Below the pieces are notes generated by a model. The model saw only the letters and a program-made list of their open reading frames with translations, had not been told where the DNA came from and did no database searches. The position numbers and the translations under genes are program-made. From Clostridium fermenticellae (lineage in GTDB: Bacteria > Bacillota > Clostridia > Clostridiales > Clostridiaceae), in NCBI RefSeq assembly GCF_003600355.1, contig NZ_CP032416.1, forward strand, positions 2,748,183 through 2,812,182: DNA of 64,000 nucleotides. Reading direction: 5' to 3'. Below are positions 28,903 to 38,192 of this stretch, in pieces (position 1 is the first letter of the stretch; each line of letters opens with the position of its first letter).

Positions 28903-29724
28903 CTATAGCGGAGTTAAAAAAAATATATCTTCATATATGTCACTATTTTTTAACGCAAATTTCGAGTCATTTCCCACTTTACATAAGTTTTCATTACCAC
29001 TGTCAACAAGATGTGATTCCTTGCCAACTTCAAATGTAAGATCAAATTGAAATGATGTACCGATCTTATCTCCATCAATTATTTGAATTCTACCACCCAT
29101 TAATTCTATAATTTCCTTTACTATGTAAGTCTCAATAATAGAATTACTATTAGAAAACTTCCTGCATAGATTATATATATCATTTTCACACAAATATATA
29201 CTGGTACTTTTAATTTTAAATCTTAAATTTATTTGTTTTTGATTACTTGATATAATCTCTACTGTAAATGATATTATCCCATGTTTTGAAAACTTTATTA
29301 CATTTACTATTATAGATCTTACTATTTGTTTCAATCTATAAACATCTCCGATTAATTGACCTGGTATGTTTTGATCTACATACGTTTTAAACTTGATATC
29401 ATTATCACTAATTTCTTTATCGGACAATTTTATTATATCATTTACGAAATCTTTGAAATCGAATGTAATATTTTCAATATTTATATTGAAAAACTGTATT
29501 TTAAAAAAGTCTATTGTCTTATTTAATAAATTAAGTAAATTGCGAGTATTTGATTTTATCAAGTTAAGATTTTGCTTTTGAGCAGTATTTATATTATCCA
29601 TAAGAATTAAATCTATAGCATCCATCATACTATTTATTGAACTTCTAACATCGTGATTTACGCTGTCTAAAAATCCGTCGATATTCAAAATACAATTACT
29701 ATTTTCTTCCCTATAACTATACAA
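28903..29724 (-). CDS. Soluble, degenerate histidine kinase-like protein
   Basis: A ~273-residue protein built like the catalytic half of a sensor kinase but without sensor or membrane segment. A HisKA-type dimerisation helix is visible with His24 in FLDSVNHDVRSSINSMM, and the N box survives as LKQIVRSIIVNVIKFS. The ATP-binding G1 (DxGxG) and G2 (GxGLGL) boxes are gone: the G1 site reads STSIYL and the G2 site SNSIIETYIV; the later ELMGGRI is kept. It may be an inactive scaffold or phosphotransfer protein. Likely start TTG 29724 after GGGAGGGG; TTG 29739 overlaps that site. Confidence 0.7.
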   Translation of the reverse strand: MYSYREENSNCILNIDGFLDSVNHDVRSSINSMMDAIDLILMDNINTAQKQNLNLIKSNTRNLLNLLNKTIDFFKIQFFNINIENITFDFKDFVNDIIKLSDKEISDNDIKFKTYVDQNIPGQLIGDVYRLKQIVRSIIVNVIKFSKHGIISFTVEIISSNQKQINLRFKIKSTSIYLCENDIYNLCRKFSNSNSIIETYIVKEIIELMGGRIQIIDGDKIGTSFQFDLTFEVGKESHLVDSGNENLCKVGNDSKFALKNSDIYEDIFFLTPL

Positions 29725-29913
29725 TTCAACCCCTCCCAAACAGAAAAAATTTCGATATACTCTAAATTTTATTACTTGAATATAAACAAAGTTGAAATTA
29801 AATCCTAATCTTATATTTATTTCTTACATCTCTTATAATTTTATCATACTTTGTCCATTTTTTCTATTATATTACATTAATTTGTAAAAATTGTATTCAC
29901 TTTTACAAATTAA

Positions 29914-29933
29914 AAGAGCTCTTATAAGCTCTT
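29914..29933 (-). terminator. Hairpin at the end of the YdjM-like gene
   Basis: AAGAGCT (29914-29920) and AGCTCTT (29927-29933) pair over the stop codon; TTTTAATTTG follows on the minus strand. A second 9-bp inverted repeat, TTTGTAAAA/TTTTACAAA, lies at 29881-29909. Confidence 0.5.
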
Positions 29934-30453
29934 ATAATCTGCCATCCTTTAAGAATGCCTTTAAATTTTTATTTTTAATAAGCCTGATAAAATAATGCGC
30001 AATTATTATAAATCCTGTAAACTCTGAAAGATAGTACTTAGGATCAGACACAAGCCGCACTAAATCACTTCTAACCCATTGACCCTCTGGTCTTGTAGGA
30101 AACCTCAAACCAAAATACGGCCAAAAAAGCGTATGTGGATAAATCCACATGCTATCAAGTATTAAATGTATGGCACTGCCTACTCCTAAAAATAAAATAC
30201 TGTTATTTTTATTCCTTTTAAACTGATATATTCCAAGTAAAATAATTATAGTAGAAAATAATACTGTATGTCCAAATATTCGGCTATTGTGAAATGTACT
30301 TCTAAATAATACTGCTCCCACTGGTTTATCTATAAGATCCGGTAATATCGCACCTATAAGCACAAATCTATAATCAATATCAGTATATTTACCTATCTTC
30401 TCTCCAATTTTTACAGCACCAGTTGTAAGTCCCAAATGCCCAAAAAATATCAC
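29932..30453 (-). CDS. YdjM-type membrane-bound metal-dependent hydrolase-like protein
   Basis: A ~174-residue membrane protein of the YdjM/DUF457 group of putative metal-dependent hydrolases. Conserved polar motifs lie near the membrane helices: FGHLGL at the start, GAILPDLIDKP, SRIFGHTVL, and HLILDSMWIYPHTLFWP with its His, Asp and His. Three to four helices are likely. GTG at 30453 is well placed after AAAGGGG; the ATG at 30462 touches that sequence, so the start is uncertain by three codons. In E. coli ydjM is SOS-controlled; no LexA box was looked for successfully here. Function unproven. Confidence 0.8.
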   Translation of the reverse strand: MIFFGHLGLTTGAVKIGEKIGKYTDIDYRFVLIGAILPDLIDKPVGAVLFRSTFHNSRIFGHTVLFSTIIILLGIYQFKRNKNNSILFLGVGSAIHLILDSMWIYPHTLFWPYFGLRFPTRPEGQWVRSDLVRLVSDPKYYLSEFTGFIIIAHYFIRLIKNKNLKAFLKDGRL

Positions 30454-30553
30454 TTGATCCATCCCCTTTCAAATACTATTTAATATTATATACTACTATT
30501 TTCAGTTATCACACTAAAAAATCTATAGTCAAACAATTAGCTAAAAAATAAAA

Positions 30554-30589
30554 GATATTCTGGTAAAATAATTTTCATACCAAAATATC
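30554..30589 (-). terminator. Terminator of the ger operon
   Basis: GATATTCTGGTA (30554-30565) pairs with TACCAAAATATC (30578-30589) with one G-U in minus-strand RNA, followed by TTTTATTTTTTAG on that strand. Confidence 0.75.
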
Positions 30590-30613
30590 CTTAAATATAG
30601 TAAATTAAATATA

Positions 30614-31723
30614 TCAATAATCACCTCTTCCCTGATTATTAACCTTAACACTTACATTAACCTTAATGTTAGAATTTGTTATAACATTATTCCAATCTAT
30701 GCCTTTTTTTCTTCCGTACTTAGCTGCGGCAACTCTTCCAAGCTCTAAAATATCAGTTTTATACTTATCTCTTATTTTGTATATAGTTTCATTGCATATT
30801 TTTTGCGCCATACTGGCGATATCACTCTCAAGCTCTCTGATTTTAGCTGGATCATTATAAAGATTCTTAAATAATTCATTATCTAATATAAATCCTTCAA
30901 GCTTTAAATCTATTACAAATTTATATTTATCATTTTCTCTGTAACATTTAACTTTTCTTTTAGATGTGGCATAAAAATTCATGTATTTTTTCTGATTTTT
31001 CTCAAGTGTAATTATTCCTTTCACATTATTTTCCCTCAGTAGATTTATCGTTTTTGACTCTTCCAAATTGGCTTTTCCAATCATTTTATCTCTATTAAAC
31101 ACTGCAAGTCCTGTGGTTTGAATATCTCCATCTTTAAATTCTATATATGGCAAAAGCAAATTTCTTCCTTCTGAGTCTATCCTAACTAAAGCATCCATAA
31201 TAGTATATTGTTGCGGAAAAAAATTATACTCTTTTAAATTTTTTACCATTCCCTCAATATATTCAGCCTGGTTCTCCTGGCCCTTCATTTTATGCTTCAG
31301 CATATCCTTTGCATTACCTTTGCAAACAACACATGTGGCTCTATCATTTAAGTCTGGATCATTTAAGTTTATATCCATAAGAGTTCTTAAACCATATCTA
31401 CATGCACTATCTCCTAAAAAAAATACTCTATCTAACCCGAATGCAAATCTCTTATCCGATTTCAATTGTCTGCTCTGTCTTGCTTCACCTATAGTCTTAC
31501 CACTGGATGTAATTATATCGCTTGATGCCTTACCCCCATCTCCAAATGTCTGTATCAGTGTTGAGATAACATATGTTTCAGTTGAGCAATTTGTATCCAC
31601 ATCTACACCAAATGCAATAGGTATTTGCAAATTTTCAATTACCTCACCTTTTGCATTAATAGAACACGAAACAAAAATTAGTATTATCATAATAATCAGC
31701 AATATTTTATGCTTTTTCAACAT
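30614..31723 (-). CDS. Ger(x)C-family germinant receptor lipoprotein (C subunit)
   Basis: The C subunit of a GerA-type nutrient germinant receptor of the spore inner membrane. The 369-residue protein starts with a lipoprotein signal and lipobox IFVSC (cysteine at residue 20), then the family's IPIAFGVDVD segment and the three-domain Ger(x)C body, ending in NVNVSVKVNNQGRGDY. The ATG at 31723 follows AAAGGTGATA; it overlaps the end of the B-subunit gene by 17 nt, so the genes are coupled. Which germinant it senses cannot be read from the sequence. Confidence 0.93.
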   Translation of the reverse strand: MLKKHKILLIIMIILIFVSCSINAKGEVIENLQIPIAFGVDVDTNCSTETYVISTLIQTFGDGGKASSDIITSSGKTIGEARQSRQLKSDKRFAFGLDRVFFLGDSACRYGLRTLMDINLNDPDLNDRATCVVCKGNAKDMLKHKMKGQENQAEYIEGMVKNLKEYNFFPQQYTIMDALVRIDSEGRNLLLPYIEFKDGDIQTTGLAVFNRDKMIGKANLEESKTINLLRENNVKGIITLEKNQKKYMNFYATSKRKVKCYRENDKYKFVIDLKLEGFILDNELFKNLYNDPAKIRELESDIASMAQKICNETIYKIRDKYKTDILELGRVAAAKYGRKKGIDWNNVITNSNIKVNVSVKVNNQGRGDY

Positions 31724-32801
31724 TATCACCTTTTTTTAAATGTAATAGAATTGTTACTACTATAATATAAATAAAATTAAATATAACATAATAAGGCATT
31801 ATTTTATCGGTATAGTGCCGCCTCATAGTTGTGGTTCCATATAAACTAGATAAAATTATAATTACGGGATATAAAATTATTGAAAATTTCTGTGAAGAAA
31901 CCTTTGGTAGTATTCTGCTAAGTCCATAGGAAGAGAAAAAGTGGTAGATTGATAAACATCTAAATATCGTTAATGCCCAAAGTGACATGAATATATATCT
32001 AAAACTGGTTATTACCGGTATATCTACACTATCTGATAATGTTAAAACTGGCCACAGATACTTCGGTGAAATATCTATTCCCAGATAAAATATGGTACAA
32101 AAAGTAATCAATACATAAACAAACGTGGTGAAACCTATAGCTAATAGATTACATTTCATAAATTTATCCTTTTCTTTGTAAAAAGGGTAAATTAGAAATA
32201 ATGATTCTGCACCCGTGTACAAGAAACTCATATCCCACCCTGATTTAAGCAGATTTTTTATTCCACAATCAAATACGGGCATAATATTTAAAATACTTCC
32301 ATACTTTAGTGCTATTACCGGTATAAGGACTAAAACCGTTGTCATATAAAAGAGTACCTCGTTCAATCTGGCAAGTGGTTTCATGCCCTTATATGCCACA
32401 TAAACTACAACAGTCATAGTAGTAAAAAATATTTGATAATCCTTTAAAAATGTTGTTGTATAAACTTTGAATACATTACTCATTGCAGTAAGTTCAGCTG
32501 ATTCTATAAATATAAAGAAAGTAACAAATATAATGTTACATATATTACCTATTATTTTCCCAAGGAACCTTGTACTAAGCGCCATAATATCGTCATCTGG
32601 ATACCTCTTGTAAACATGATTTGCAATTGTACTTATAATTATAGGATACAGTGCACCTACTATACAACTAATCCATCCACATTGCCCAACATCCTTTATG
32701 ACTACATTAGGAGAGTACAGTAAACCAACTCCAAGGAATATACCTATAGAAAATATTGTTAACTGACTTGAAGTTAAGAATGTATTCTGAATGTTATTCA
32801 T
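31707..32801 (-). CDS. GerAB/ArcD/ProY germinant receptor permease-like B subunit
   Basis: The B subunit of the same receptor, a 364-residue protein with about ten membrane helices, related to amino-acid/polyamine transporters. It begins LTSSQLTIFSIGIFLGVGLLYSPNVV, the typical first two helices, and has MKPLARLNEVLFYMTTVLVLIP in the middle. In Bacillus the B subunit holds the germinant-binding pocket. The start ATG lies 8 nt inside the end of the A-subunit gene behind GGGAGGAAG. Confidence 0.93.
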   Translation of the reverse strand: MNNIQNTFLTSSQLTIFSIGIFLGVGLLYSPNVVIKDVGQCGWISCIVGALYPIIISTIANHVYKRYPDDDIMALSTRFLGKIIGNICNIIFVTFFIFIESAELTAMSNVFKVYTTTFLKDYQIFFTTMTVVVYVAYKGMKPLARLNEVLFYMTTVLVLIPVIALKYGSILNIMPVFDCGIKNLLKSGWDMSFLYTGAESLFLIYPFYKEKDKFMKCNLLAIGFTTFVYVLITFCTIFYLGIDISPKYLWPVLTLSDSVDIPVITSFRYIFMSLWALTIFRCLSIYHFFSSYGLSRILPKVSSQKFSIILYPVIIILSSLYGTTTMRRHYTDKIMPYYVIFNFIYIIVVTILLHLKKGDNVEKA

Positions 32802-34275
32802 TGCTCTTCCTCCCAGGTCTTCTTTGCCTTATGGGATTAGTATTTGGTACTATTTCAGGTCTTTTAATCATATCCTTTATAGGTGCTCTTACAAATGTAT
32901 CTTTCATATCGCTCCATTTAAATTCAAAATATGGAACCCCAAAGTTTTCAAGTGAACAAAGATATGCAAGTATAAAAAAACATCCAATTATTATTCCAAG
33001 TACACCAAGCCAGTTAGCCAGTATAATCATTGGAAATGATAAATACCTTATTGAAATTGACATTTGATAATTTGATATTACAAATGAAGCAACTGTTGAA
33101 ACACCTGCAACTAATAAAGTTGTCGAACTTATAATTTTGGCTTGAAGTGCTGCATCTCCAATTATGATACCTCCAACCACGCTTAAAGTTTGCCCAATTT
33201 TGGTTGGGAGTCTTAATCCACCTTCTCTCAAAAACTCTATTATAATCTGTATTCCTATAAGTGACATAAAGGGAGTAAGTATTATTCCTCTTCTTGCTTC
33301 AATTAGGGCTTCAACAAACTGAACAGGTATAAGTCCTGCATTAAATTTAATAAAAGTTATATATATAGCTGGCAGTAGAATTACAATAATCGCTGCAATA
33401 AATCTTAAAAATCTTTGAAATACAGCTTGCGTCACCCTTCCATAATAGTCTTCTATAGTTTGAAAAAATTCTATAAATGCCGTCGGGTATGTTGTAACAT
33501 ATGGGGTGCCTTCAAGCAAAAAAGCCAATCTTCCTTCCATAAGTGATGCCTCTATAACATCAGGTCTCTCACTTCCTATTGTTTGTGGAAATACACTATA
33601 ACCATGCTCTTCTATAATTTGTTCAATAACACTAGTGCCAAATACATAATCCTTATCTATTTTATTTATTTTTTCTTCCATGTTTTTTAAAAGTTCTTTA
33701 TCTGCTATATCATCAATAAACATTATCACAAGATTTGAATGGCTTCTTCTCCCTATATTAAACTTATGTATCTTCAAATTTTTATCCTTTATTCTTCGTC
33801 TCATTATACTTATATTTGTATCCAAATTTTCAACAAATCCTTCTCTTGGCCCTCTCAAAGATATGTCAGTGGTTGGTTCTGATATCTGTCTATAACTGCC
33901 TCCTGACGTATCTACAATTATAAATTCTGTAGCATTGTCAATTATAATCGCAGTCTTACCATTATTTATATCATCAACAAGTTTACCCATATCATTTTCC
34001 ATGCTAGTATTACTTGCTGCAATATACTTTTTATTTAAATAATCACTTACATTTTCTACATTTGATATGTCTTCGTTTATATAGAGCATCAATGGCTTTA
34101 ATATATCTCTATCTATTATGTTTCTGTCAACTAAACCATTCATGTAGATTACCGCAGCATCTAATGAATTTTTATTTCCGATAAATATATTCTTTATTAT
34201 TAATTCAGACTTATTTCCAATCATGTTTTTTAAATTTTGTATATTATTATTTATTGTTGATTGACTGTTCTTCAT
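32794..34275 (-). CDS. GerA-family germinant receptor A subunit
   Basis: The A subunit, 493 residues: a cytosolic N-terminal domain (~1-260) with KSELIIKNIFIGNKNSLDAAVIYMNGLVD, IIEEHGYSVFPQTIGSERPDV and EGRLAFLLEGTPYVTTYPTAFIEFFQ-type stretches, then a membrane domain of about five helices from residue ~290 (with GLRLPTKIGQTLSVVGGIIIGDAA). A polar tail ends the protein. First gene of the gerA-gerB-gerC operon, ATG behind AAGGAGGTGA. Such operons are made in the forespore under sigma-G; I could not define the promoter in the 140-nt gap upstream. Confidence 0.95.
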   Translation of the reverse strand: MKNSQSTINNNIQNLKNMIGNKSELIIKNIFIGNKNSLDAAVIYMNGLVDRNIIDRDILKPLMLYINEDISNVENVSDYLNKKYIAASNTSMENDMGKLVDDINNGKTAIIIDNATEFIIVDTSGGSYRQISEPTTDISLRGPREGFVENLDTNISIMRRRIKDKNLKIHKFNIGRRSHSNLVIMFIDDIADKELLKNMEEKINKIDKDYVFGTSVIEQIIEEHGYSVFPQTIGSERPDVIEASLMEGRLAFLLEGTPYVTTYPTAFIEFFQTIEDYYGRVTQAVFQRFLRFIAAIIVILLPAIYITFIKFNAGLIPVQFVEALIEARRGIILTPFMSLIGIQIIIEFLREGGLRLPTKIGQTLSVVGGIIIGDAALQAKIISSTTLLVAGVSTVASFVISNYQMSISIRYLSFPMIILANWLGVLGIIIGCFFILAYLCSLENFGVPYFEFKWSDMKDTFVRAPIKDMIKRPEIVPNTNPIRQRRPGRKSNE

Positions 34276-34376
34276 ATTTTCACCTCCTTCTATTAATAAA
34301 TTTATTATTCTCCTTTTTTTGATATTTATTAATTAATTTATATATTTATTACATTAATTAGACAGTAAAATATAGC

Positions 34377-34412
34377 AAAAAATGTAGAGAATTAATTTTC
34401 CCTACATTTTTT
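34377..34412 (-). terminator. Terminator of the homocysteine methyltransferase gene
   Basis: AAAAAATGTAG (34377-34387) and CTACATTTTTT (34402-34412) form an 11-bp stem with a further G-U-containing extension, A and T runs at both sides. Confidence 0.75.
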
Positions 34413-34416
34413 ACTA

Positions 34417-35352
34417 TTATTTCTTTAAAATTTTAAAAACTGCCTTTATATAATCCGGAGTGGTTCTGCAGCAGCCCCCTATAAGTTTAGCCCCATTTTT
34501 AAACCACTCCCGTGCAGCAATACTAAAAGCTTCACTTGAAGAATCACCATACCACGTTTTAGAACAAACGTCATATTTTTCACCTGAATTCGGATAAACA
34601 ACTATTGGTTTATTAGATACTTTTTTTATTTCCCCTATAAGTGAATTTATATATTTAGGTGCTGTACAATTTACTCCGACTGCAGCTACTTGTTCACATG
34701 AATTTAAGAAATTAGCGCATTCCTTAATAGTAGTACCTTCACTTATTTCATGATCATTTTTGCAGCTAAAGCTTATCCATGCATAAATCTTCGGAAATTC
34801 CTCAAGTAACTTGACAATGACCTTTGCCTCAGTCAGACCCGGAATTGTCTCGCAAGCTAAAATATCGATACCAGCTTCAACTAGAAACTTTATTCTTGTT
34901 CTATGAAAATCAATTAGTTTTTTTTCACTTACCTCATAATTACCACTATACTCAGACCCATCTGCAAGATAAGCACCATAAGGACCTACTGAACCTGCAA
35001 TAAAAGGTTTATGCCTATTCTTTCTATTTGATGTTTCTGCCCAAAACCTATCCCTGGCGTTTCTTGCGATCTCAACAGACCTTTTTATAAAACTTTCTGA
35101 TTGGGATTTAGTATAACCTTTATTCATGAAACCATCAATTGTAGCTTGGTAACTCGAAGTTATAGCACAGTCGGCTCCAGATACAAAGTAATCATAATGT
35201 ACATCTTCTATTGCCTTAGGATTCTCTGCAAGTATTTTAGCTGACCATAAAGAGTCATTTATATTAAAACCTCTTTTCTCAAGTTCTGTTGCTAATGCAC
35301 CATCCAAAATAATTACAGGAAAATCATTTAAAATAGTCTTTATTATATTCAT
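34417..35352 (-). CDS. mmuM: Homocysteine S-methyltransferase
   Basis: A 311-residue MmuM-type enzyme that methylates homocysteine to methionine, usually from S-methylmethionine. It shows the N-terminal VIILDGALATELEKRGFNI and the zinc ligands: one cysteine in AVGVNCTAPKY and the pair in IGGCCRTTPDYIK. The start ATG at 35352 follows GAGGTG; an in-frame ATG lies three codons upstream. No S-methylmethionine permease (mmuP) gene is adjacent, so the methyl donor is not certain. A long hairpin lies between it and the HAD gene upstream. Confidence 0.92.
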   Translation of the reverse strand: MNIIKTILNDFPVIILDGALATELEKRGFNINDSLWSAKILAENPKAIEDVHYDYFVSGADCAITSSYQATIDGFMNKGYTKSQSESFIKRSVEIARNARDRFWAETSNRKNRHKPFIAGSVGPYGAYLADGSEYSGNYEVSEKKLIDFHRTRIKFLVEAGIDILACETIPGLTEAKVIVKLLEEFPKIYAWISFSCKNDHEISEGTTIKECANFLNSCEQVAAVGVNCTAPKYINSLIGEIKKVSNKPIVVYPNSGEKYDVCSKTWYGDSSSEAFSIAAREWFKNGAKLIGGCCRTTPDYIKAVFKILKK

Positions 35353-35369
35353 TAAATACACCTCTATAT

Positions 35370-35421
35370 TAAACTAAAGAAAACCCGGTACTGTTGAAAG
35401 TCTCGAGTTTTCTTTAGTTTA
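35370..35421. repeat. Perfect 15-bp inverted repeat before mmuM
   Basis: TAAACTAAAGAAAAC (35370-35384) and GTTTTCTTTAGTTTA (35407-35421) are perfect complements around a 22-nt loop with possible inner GC pairs. It lies just after the HAD gene stop and 7 nt before the mmuM ribosome binding site. It may be a terminator, though no separate T run follows, or a 5' leader structure of mmuM. Confidence 0.7.
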
Positions 35422-35426
35422 AAACA

Positions 35427-36056
35427 TTACATTTTTTCTATTTCATTTAAATCTGATATATCATCTAATATATAATTATAATTTCTAACACTTCCAAATC
35501 CATAACTTGCAAATATGAATGGAACACCTGCTCCTTCTGCAGAATCACAGTCAAGTTGTGTATCTCCAATATATACAGGATTTTTTAAAGCATATCTGTC
35601 AACTATAAGTTTTATATTATCCTTCTTTAAAAGACCTGTATTTCCAGAACATTCTCTGCCTTTAAAGTATGCTTCAAGTTCAGTTTCCTCTAAAAAAGTT
35701 TCTATATACCCACGCTGACAATTGCTTACAATAAACAATGAATACTTTTTAGAAAGTGATTTTATAGTTTCTTTCATATTTTTATATGGCTTGCCCCCAT
35801 ATTTATTTACGTAATTACAATAGGTTTTATCAAATATGCCTACCACCTTTTTATGAGATTCACTATCTAAATAAGGTAATATACAGAAAATAAATTCGTC
35901 TATCTGAAGCCCAAATGCTCTTTTTATATCTTCTCCTGTCACTGTTTTCTGTAAATTCACCTTTCCAATAAGCGCCTTATTAAAAAACACCTCAAAAGCT
36001 TCTGTTGAATCCCACAACGTTCCATCTAAATCAAAAATAATTGAATCTATTTTCAT
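35427..36056 (-). CDS. HAD-superfamily phosphatase, phosphoglycolate phosphatase-like
   Basis: A 209-residue HAD hydrolase with the nucleophile motif FDLDGTLWDS at the N-terminus, motif II in FIVSNCQ (~residue 107), the lysine in TGLLKKDNIK and motif IV VYIGDTQLDCDSA. An alpha-helical C1 cap lies between motifs I and II, as in Gph and YjjG-like phosphatases. It should remove phosphate from a small molecule; the substrate is unknown. I start at ATG 36056 after GGAAG; the ATG at 36068 touches GAGGT. It is upstream of mmuM on the same strand. Confidence 0.88.
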   Translation of the reverse strand: MKIDSIIFDLDGTLWDSTEAFEVFFNKALIGKVNLQKTVTGEDIKRAFGLQIDEFIFCILPYLDSESHKKVVGIFDKTYCNYVNKYGGKPYKNMKETIKSLSKKYSLFIVSNCQRGYIETFLEETELEAYFKGRECSGNTGLLKKDNIKLIVDRYALKNPVYIGDTQLDCDSAEGAGVPFIFASYGFGSVRNYNYILDDISDLNEIEKM

Positions 36057-36197
36057 AATATCTTCCATACCTCAACTTTTACAAAAAATTTACAAATATT
36101 CCTTAATCCAAACTTATTTTAACACAAAAATGAGCAAATGCTTAAAAATATTATATCCTATCAGTATTACAAATATCACTATGAGAGCATTTAAATC

Positions 36198-37115
36198 TCA
36201 GTCTAATTTTAATGATACAATTATCTTCGTTCCCTTATCTTCATTACTTTTTACATCTATAATTCCAGCATGTACATCAACAATCCACTTAGCAATAGAA
36301 AGTCCAAGTCCAGAACCACCTTTTTCCTTTGATCGTGATTTATCAACAATATAAAATCTATTAAATATTTTTTTGATTTCATCCTGGGGAATTCCAATAC
36401 CATTATCCGAAACTATTATTTGAACAGTATCATTATAAACCATCGAACTTACGTCTATTTCACCACCAGCTGGAGTAAACTTAATGCTATTATCAATAAA
36501 TATTCTAAGCATCTGTTTTATCATCTTATAATCTGCAAAAATCATTATATTATCATTTTTACTGCTCTCTATTATGCGATTTTTTTCTATGATTCTACTT
36601 TCCCTAACAACCTCATCAATTAATTCATTAAGATAAAATTCTTCCTTTTCAATCAATTGTGTATCATTATCCCCTCTTGCTAAAAAAAGAAGACCTTCAA
36701 TTAAATCTCCCATATTAGAAGCTTCAAGTTTAATTGCTGAAATTGATTTTTCTAGTGCGTCTCTATCGTCCTTTCCCCATCTATCAAGCAAATTAGCATA
36801 TCCCTGTATAACAGCAATCGGAGTTCTAAGTTCATGGGATGCATCAGACACAAATTGAGTCTGCCTATCAAAGGCTTCCTGAAGTCTCTCTATCATTTTA
36901 TTAAAGGTACTTGCAAGCCTTTTAAGCTCATCATCAGGGCCTTTTATTTCAAGCCTATCATTTAGGTTATTAATGCTTATATTTTCAGCTGTTTTAGTTA
37001 TATAATCAATAGGTTTAAGCATTCTTTTACTTACTAAATATCCTAGCAAAATCGAAGCAATAATTCCAATAAAATCAGCAGCAGCCATAACACCAAATAG
37101 TACTTTCATAACCAT
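36198..37115 (-). pseudogene. Sensor histidine kinase remnant lacking its N-terminus
   Basis: The frame holds the second half of a classical membrane kinase: one membrane helix (residues ~5-27), HAMP domain (28-80), HisKA with His94 in VSDASHELRTPIAV, and a full HATPase domain with N box (IFIDNSIKF), G1 (DNGIGI) and G2 (GGSGLGLSI). The first membrane helix and the extracellular sensor are missing. Its first codon lies inside the truncated response regulator gene, in another frame, so a deletion has fused the two. The catalytic part could still be translated from ATG 37115 as a one-helix kinase. Confidence 0.8.
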
Positions 37116-37296
37116 TTAAACCTGGTATCATAATATCAAGAAGTATCAAATTATAATCCCTTTTTTCTACTTTCTCTAAAGCTTTTCTTCCATCATAGGC
37201 AGTATCAACCTCATATCCTTCATGGATAAGCTCCATTTCTATAAACATTGACATCTGTTTTTCATCTTCTACTAAAAGAATTTTAAACTTCCTCAA
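37075..37296 (-). pseudogene. Response regulator remnant, receiver domain only in part
   Basis: The N-terminal ~62 residues of an OmpR/PhoB-type regulator: acidic pair Glu10-Asp11, phospho-acceptor Asp54 in LILLDIMIPGLNG. Right after this conserved loop the sequence leaves the family and stops 11 codons later (ESTIWCYGCC). The rest of the receiver, including the conserved Thr and Lys, and the whole DNA-binding domain are gone. The sequence downstream belongs to the partner kinase. This is one half of a deletion scar. Confidence 0.85.
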
Positions 37297-37529
37297 ATTA
37301 TCATCTCCATACCTAATATATCAAACCATAAATTCATTTAAGTATACATTACTTTATTAATAAAAACAGGCAGATTTGATAAATAACCCACGTGCAAAAT
37401 TATAAAAATCAACTTATACTGGCTAAAACATACATAGAGCGTTTCTGCAATAGCAAATGAAGATACAGTTCACCCCATCTTCATAGTAACTGTTATTTTA
37501 ATTCAGATGTATTATAAAAAATATAGTTA

Positions 37530-38192
37530 TTAAAATTCCATATTAGTAATATCATCCTTATTTCTCTTTTCTTTAATTACTGTAACTACTGCGGGAATAA
37601 TAGATATTATTACAATAGCAATTACTATATAAGAAAAGTGTTGTTTTACTAAAGGTAATCCCCCAAAGAAGTAACCTCCTCCTAAAAATAGTGTGACCCA
37701 TAAAAAACCACCTACCATGTTATAAATTATAAACCTTAAATAACTCATTTCTCCAATTCCAGCAACAAATGGCACAAATGTTCTTATGATAGGTATAAAT
37801 CTTCCTAGTACTATAGTCATTGATCCATGTTTCTTATAAAAATCATGTGCTTTTCTAAGATATTCTTTATTTATATATTTAATATTTTCTTTTTGAAAAA
37901 TACTGTTTCCTATTCTATGTCCTATGTGATAATTTACAGTATCTCCAAGTACAGCAGCTAAATAAAATATTACAAACAGCGGAAAAATTTTAAGTAATCC
38001 AATAGACGCAAGTGCTCCTACCGCAAACAGAATTGAATCTCCCGGTAAAAACGGGGTGACAACTAATCCAGTTTCACAAAATATAATTAAAAATATTATC
38101 CCATAAGTCCATATACCATAATTTTGTACTATCACATTTAAATATTTATCAAGGTGCAGCAGCATACTAATCAAAGTTTCTATAAATCTCAT
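37530..38192 (-). CDS. DedA-family membrane protein
   Basis: A 220-residue DedA/SNARE-associated (VTT) protein, with the family signatures FCETGLVVTPFLPGDSILFAVGALA, YHIGHRIG and the arginine-rich FYKKHGSMTIVLGRFIPIIRTFVPFVAG. DedA proteins are now seen as lipid flippases or transporters (several move undecaprenyl phosphate or phosphatidylethanolamine) and affect envelope stability. About five membrane segments. Start ATG 38192 after GGGAG; the frame is open 16 codons upstream. A PAP2 phosphatase gene starts divergently at 38462, a suggestive pairing for lipid-carrier recycling. Confidence 0.92.
   Translation of the reverse strand: MRFIETLISMLLHLDKYLNVIVQNYGIWTYGIIFLIIFCETGLVVTPFLPGDSILFAVGALASIGLLKIFPLFVIFYLAAVLGDTVNYHIGHRIGNSIFQKENIKYINKEYLRKAHDFYKKHGSMTIVLGRFIPIIRTFVPFVAGIGEMSYLRFIIYNMVGGFLWVTLFLGGGYFFGGLPLVKQHFSYIVIAIVIISIIPAVVTVIKEKRNKDDITNMEF

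Noticed and set aside
37457..37484. ATGAAGAT/ATCTTCAT inverted repeat as terminator of the dedA-type gene
   Set aside because: No T run follows on the minus strand and an alternative pairing (ACAGTT/AACTGT) competes, so I did not list it as a terminator.
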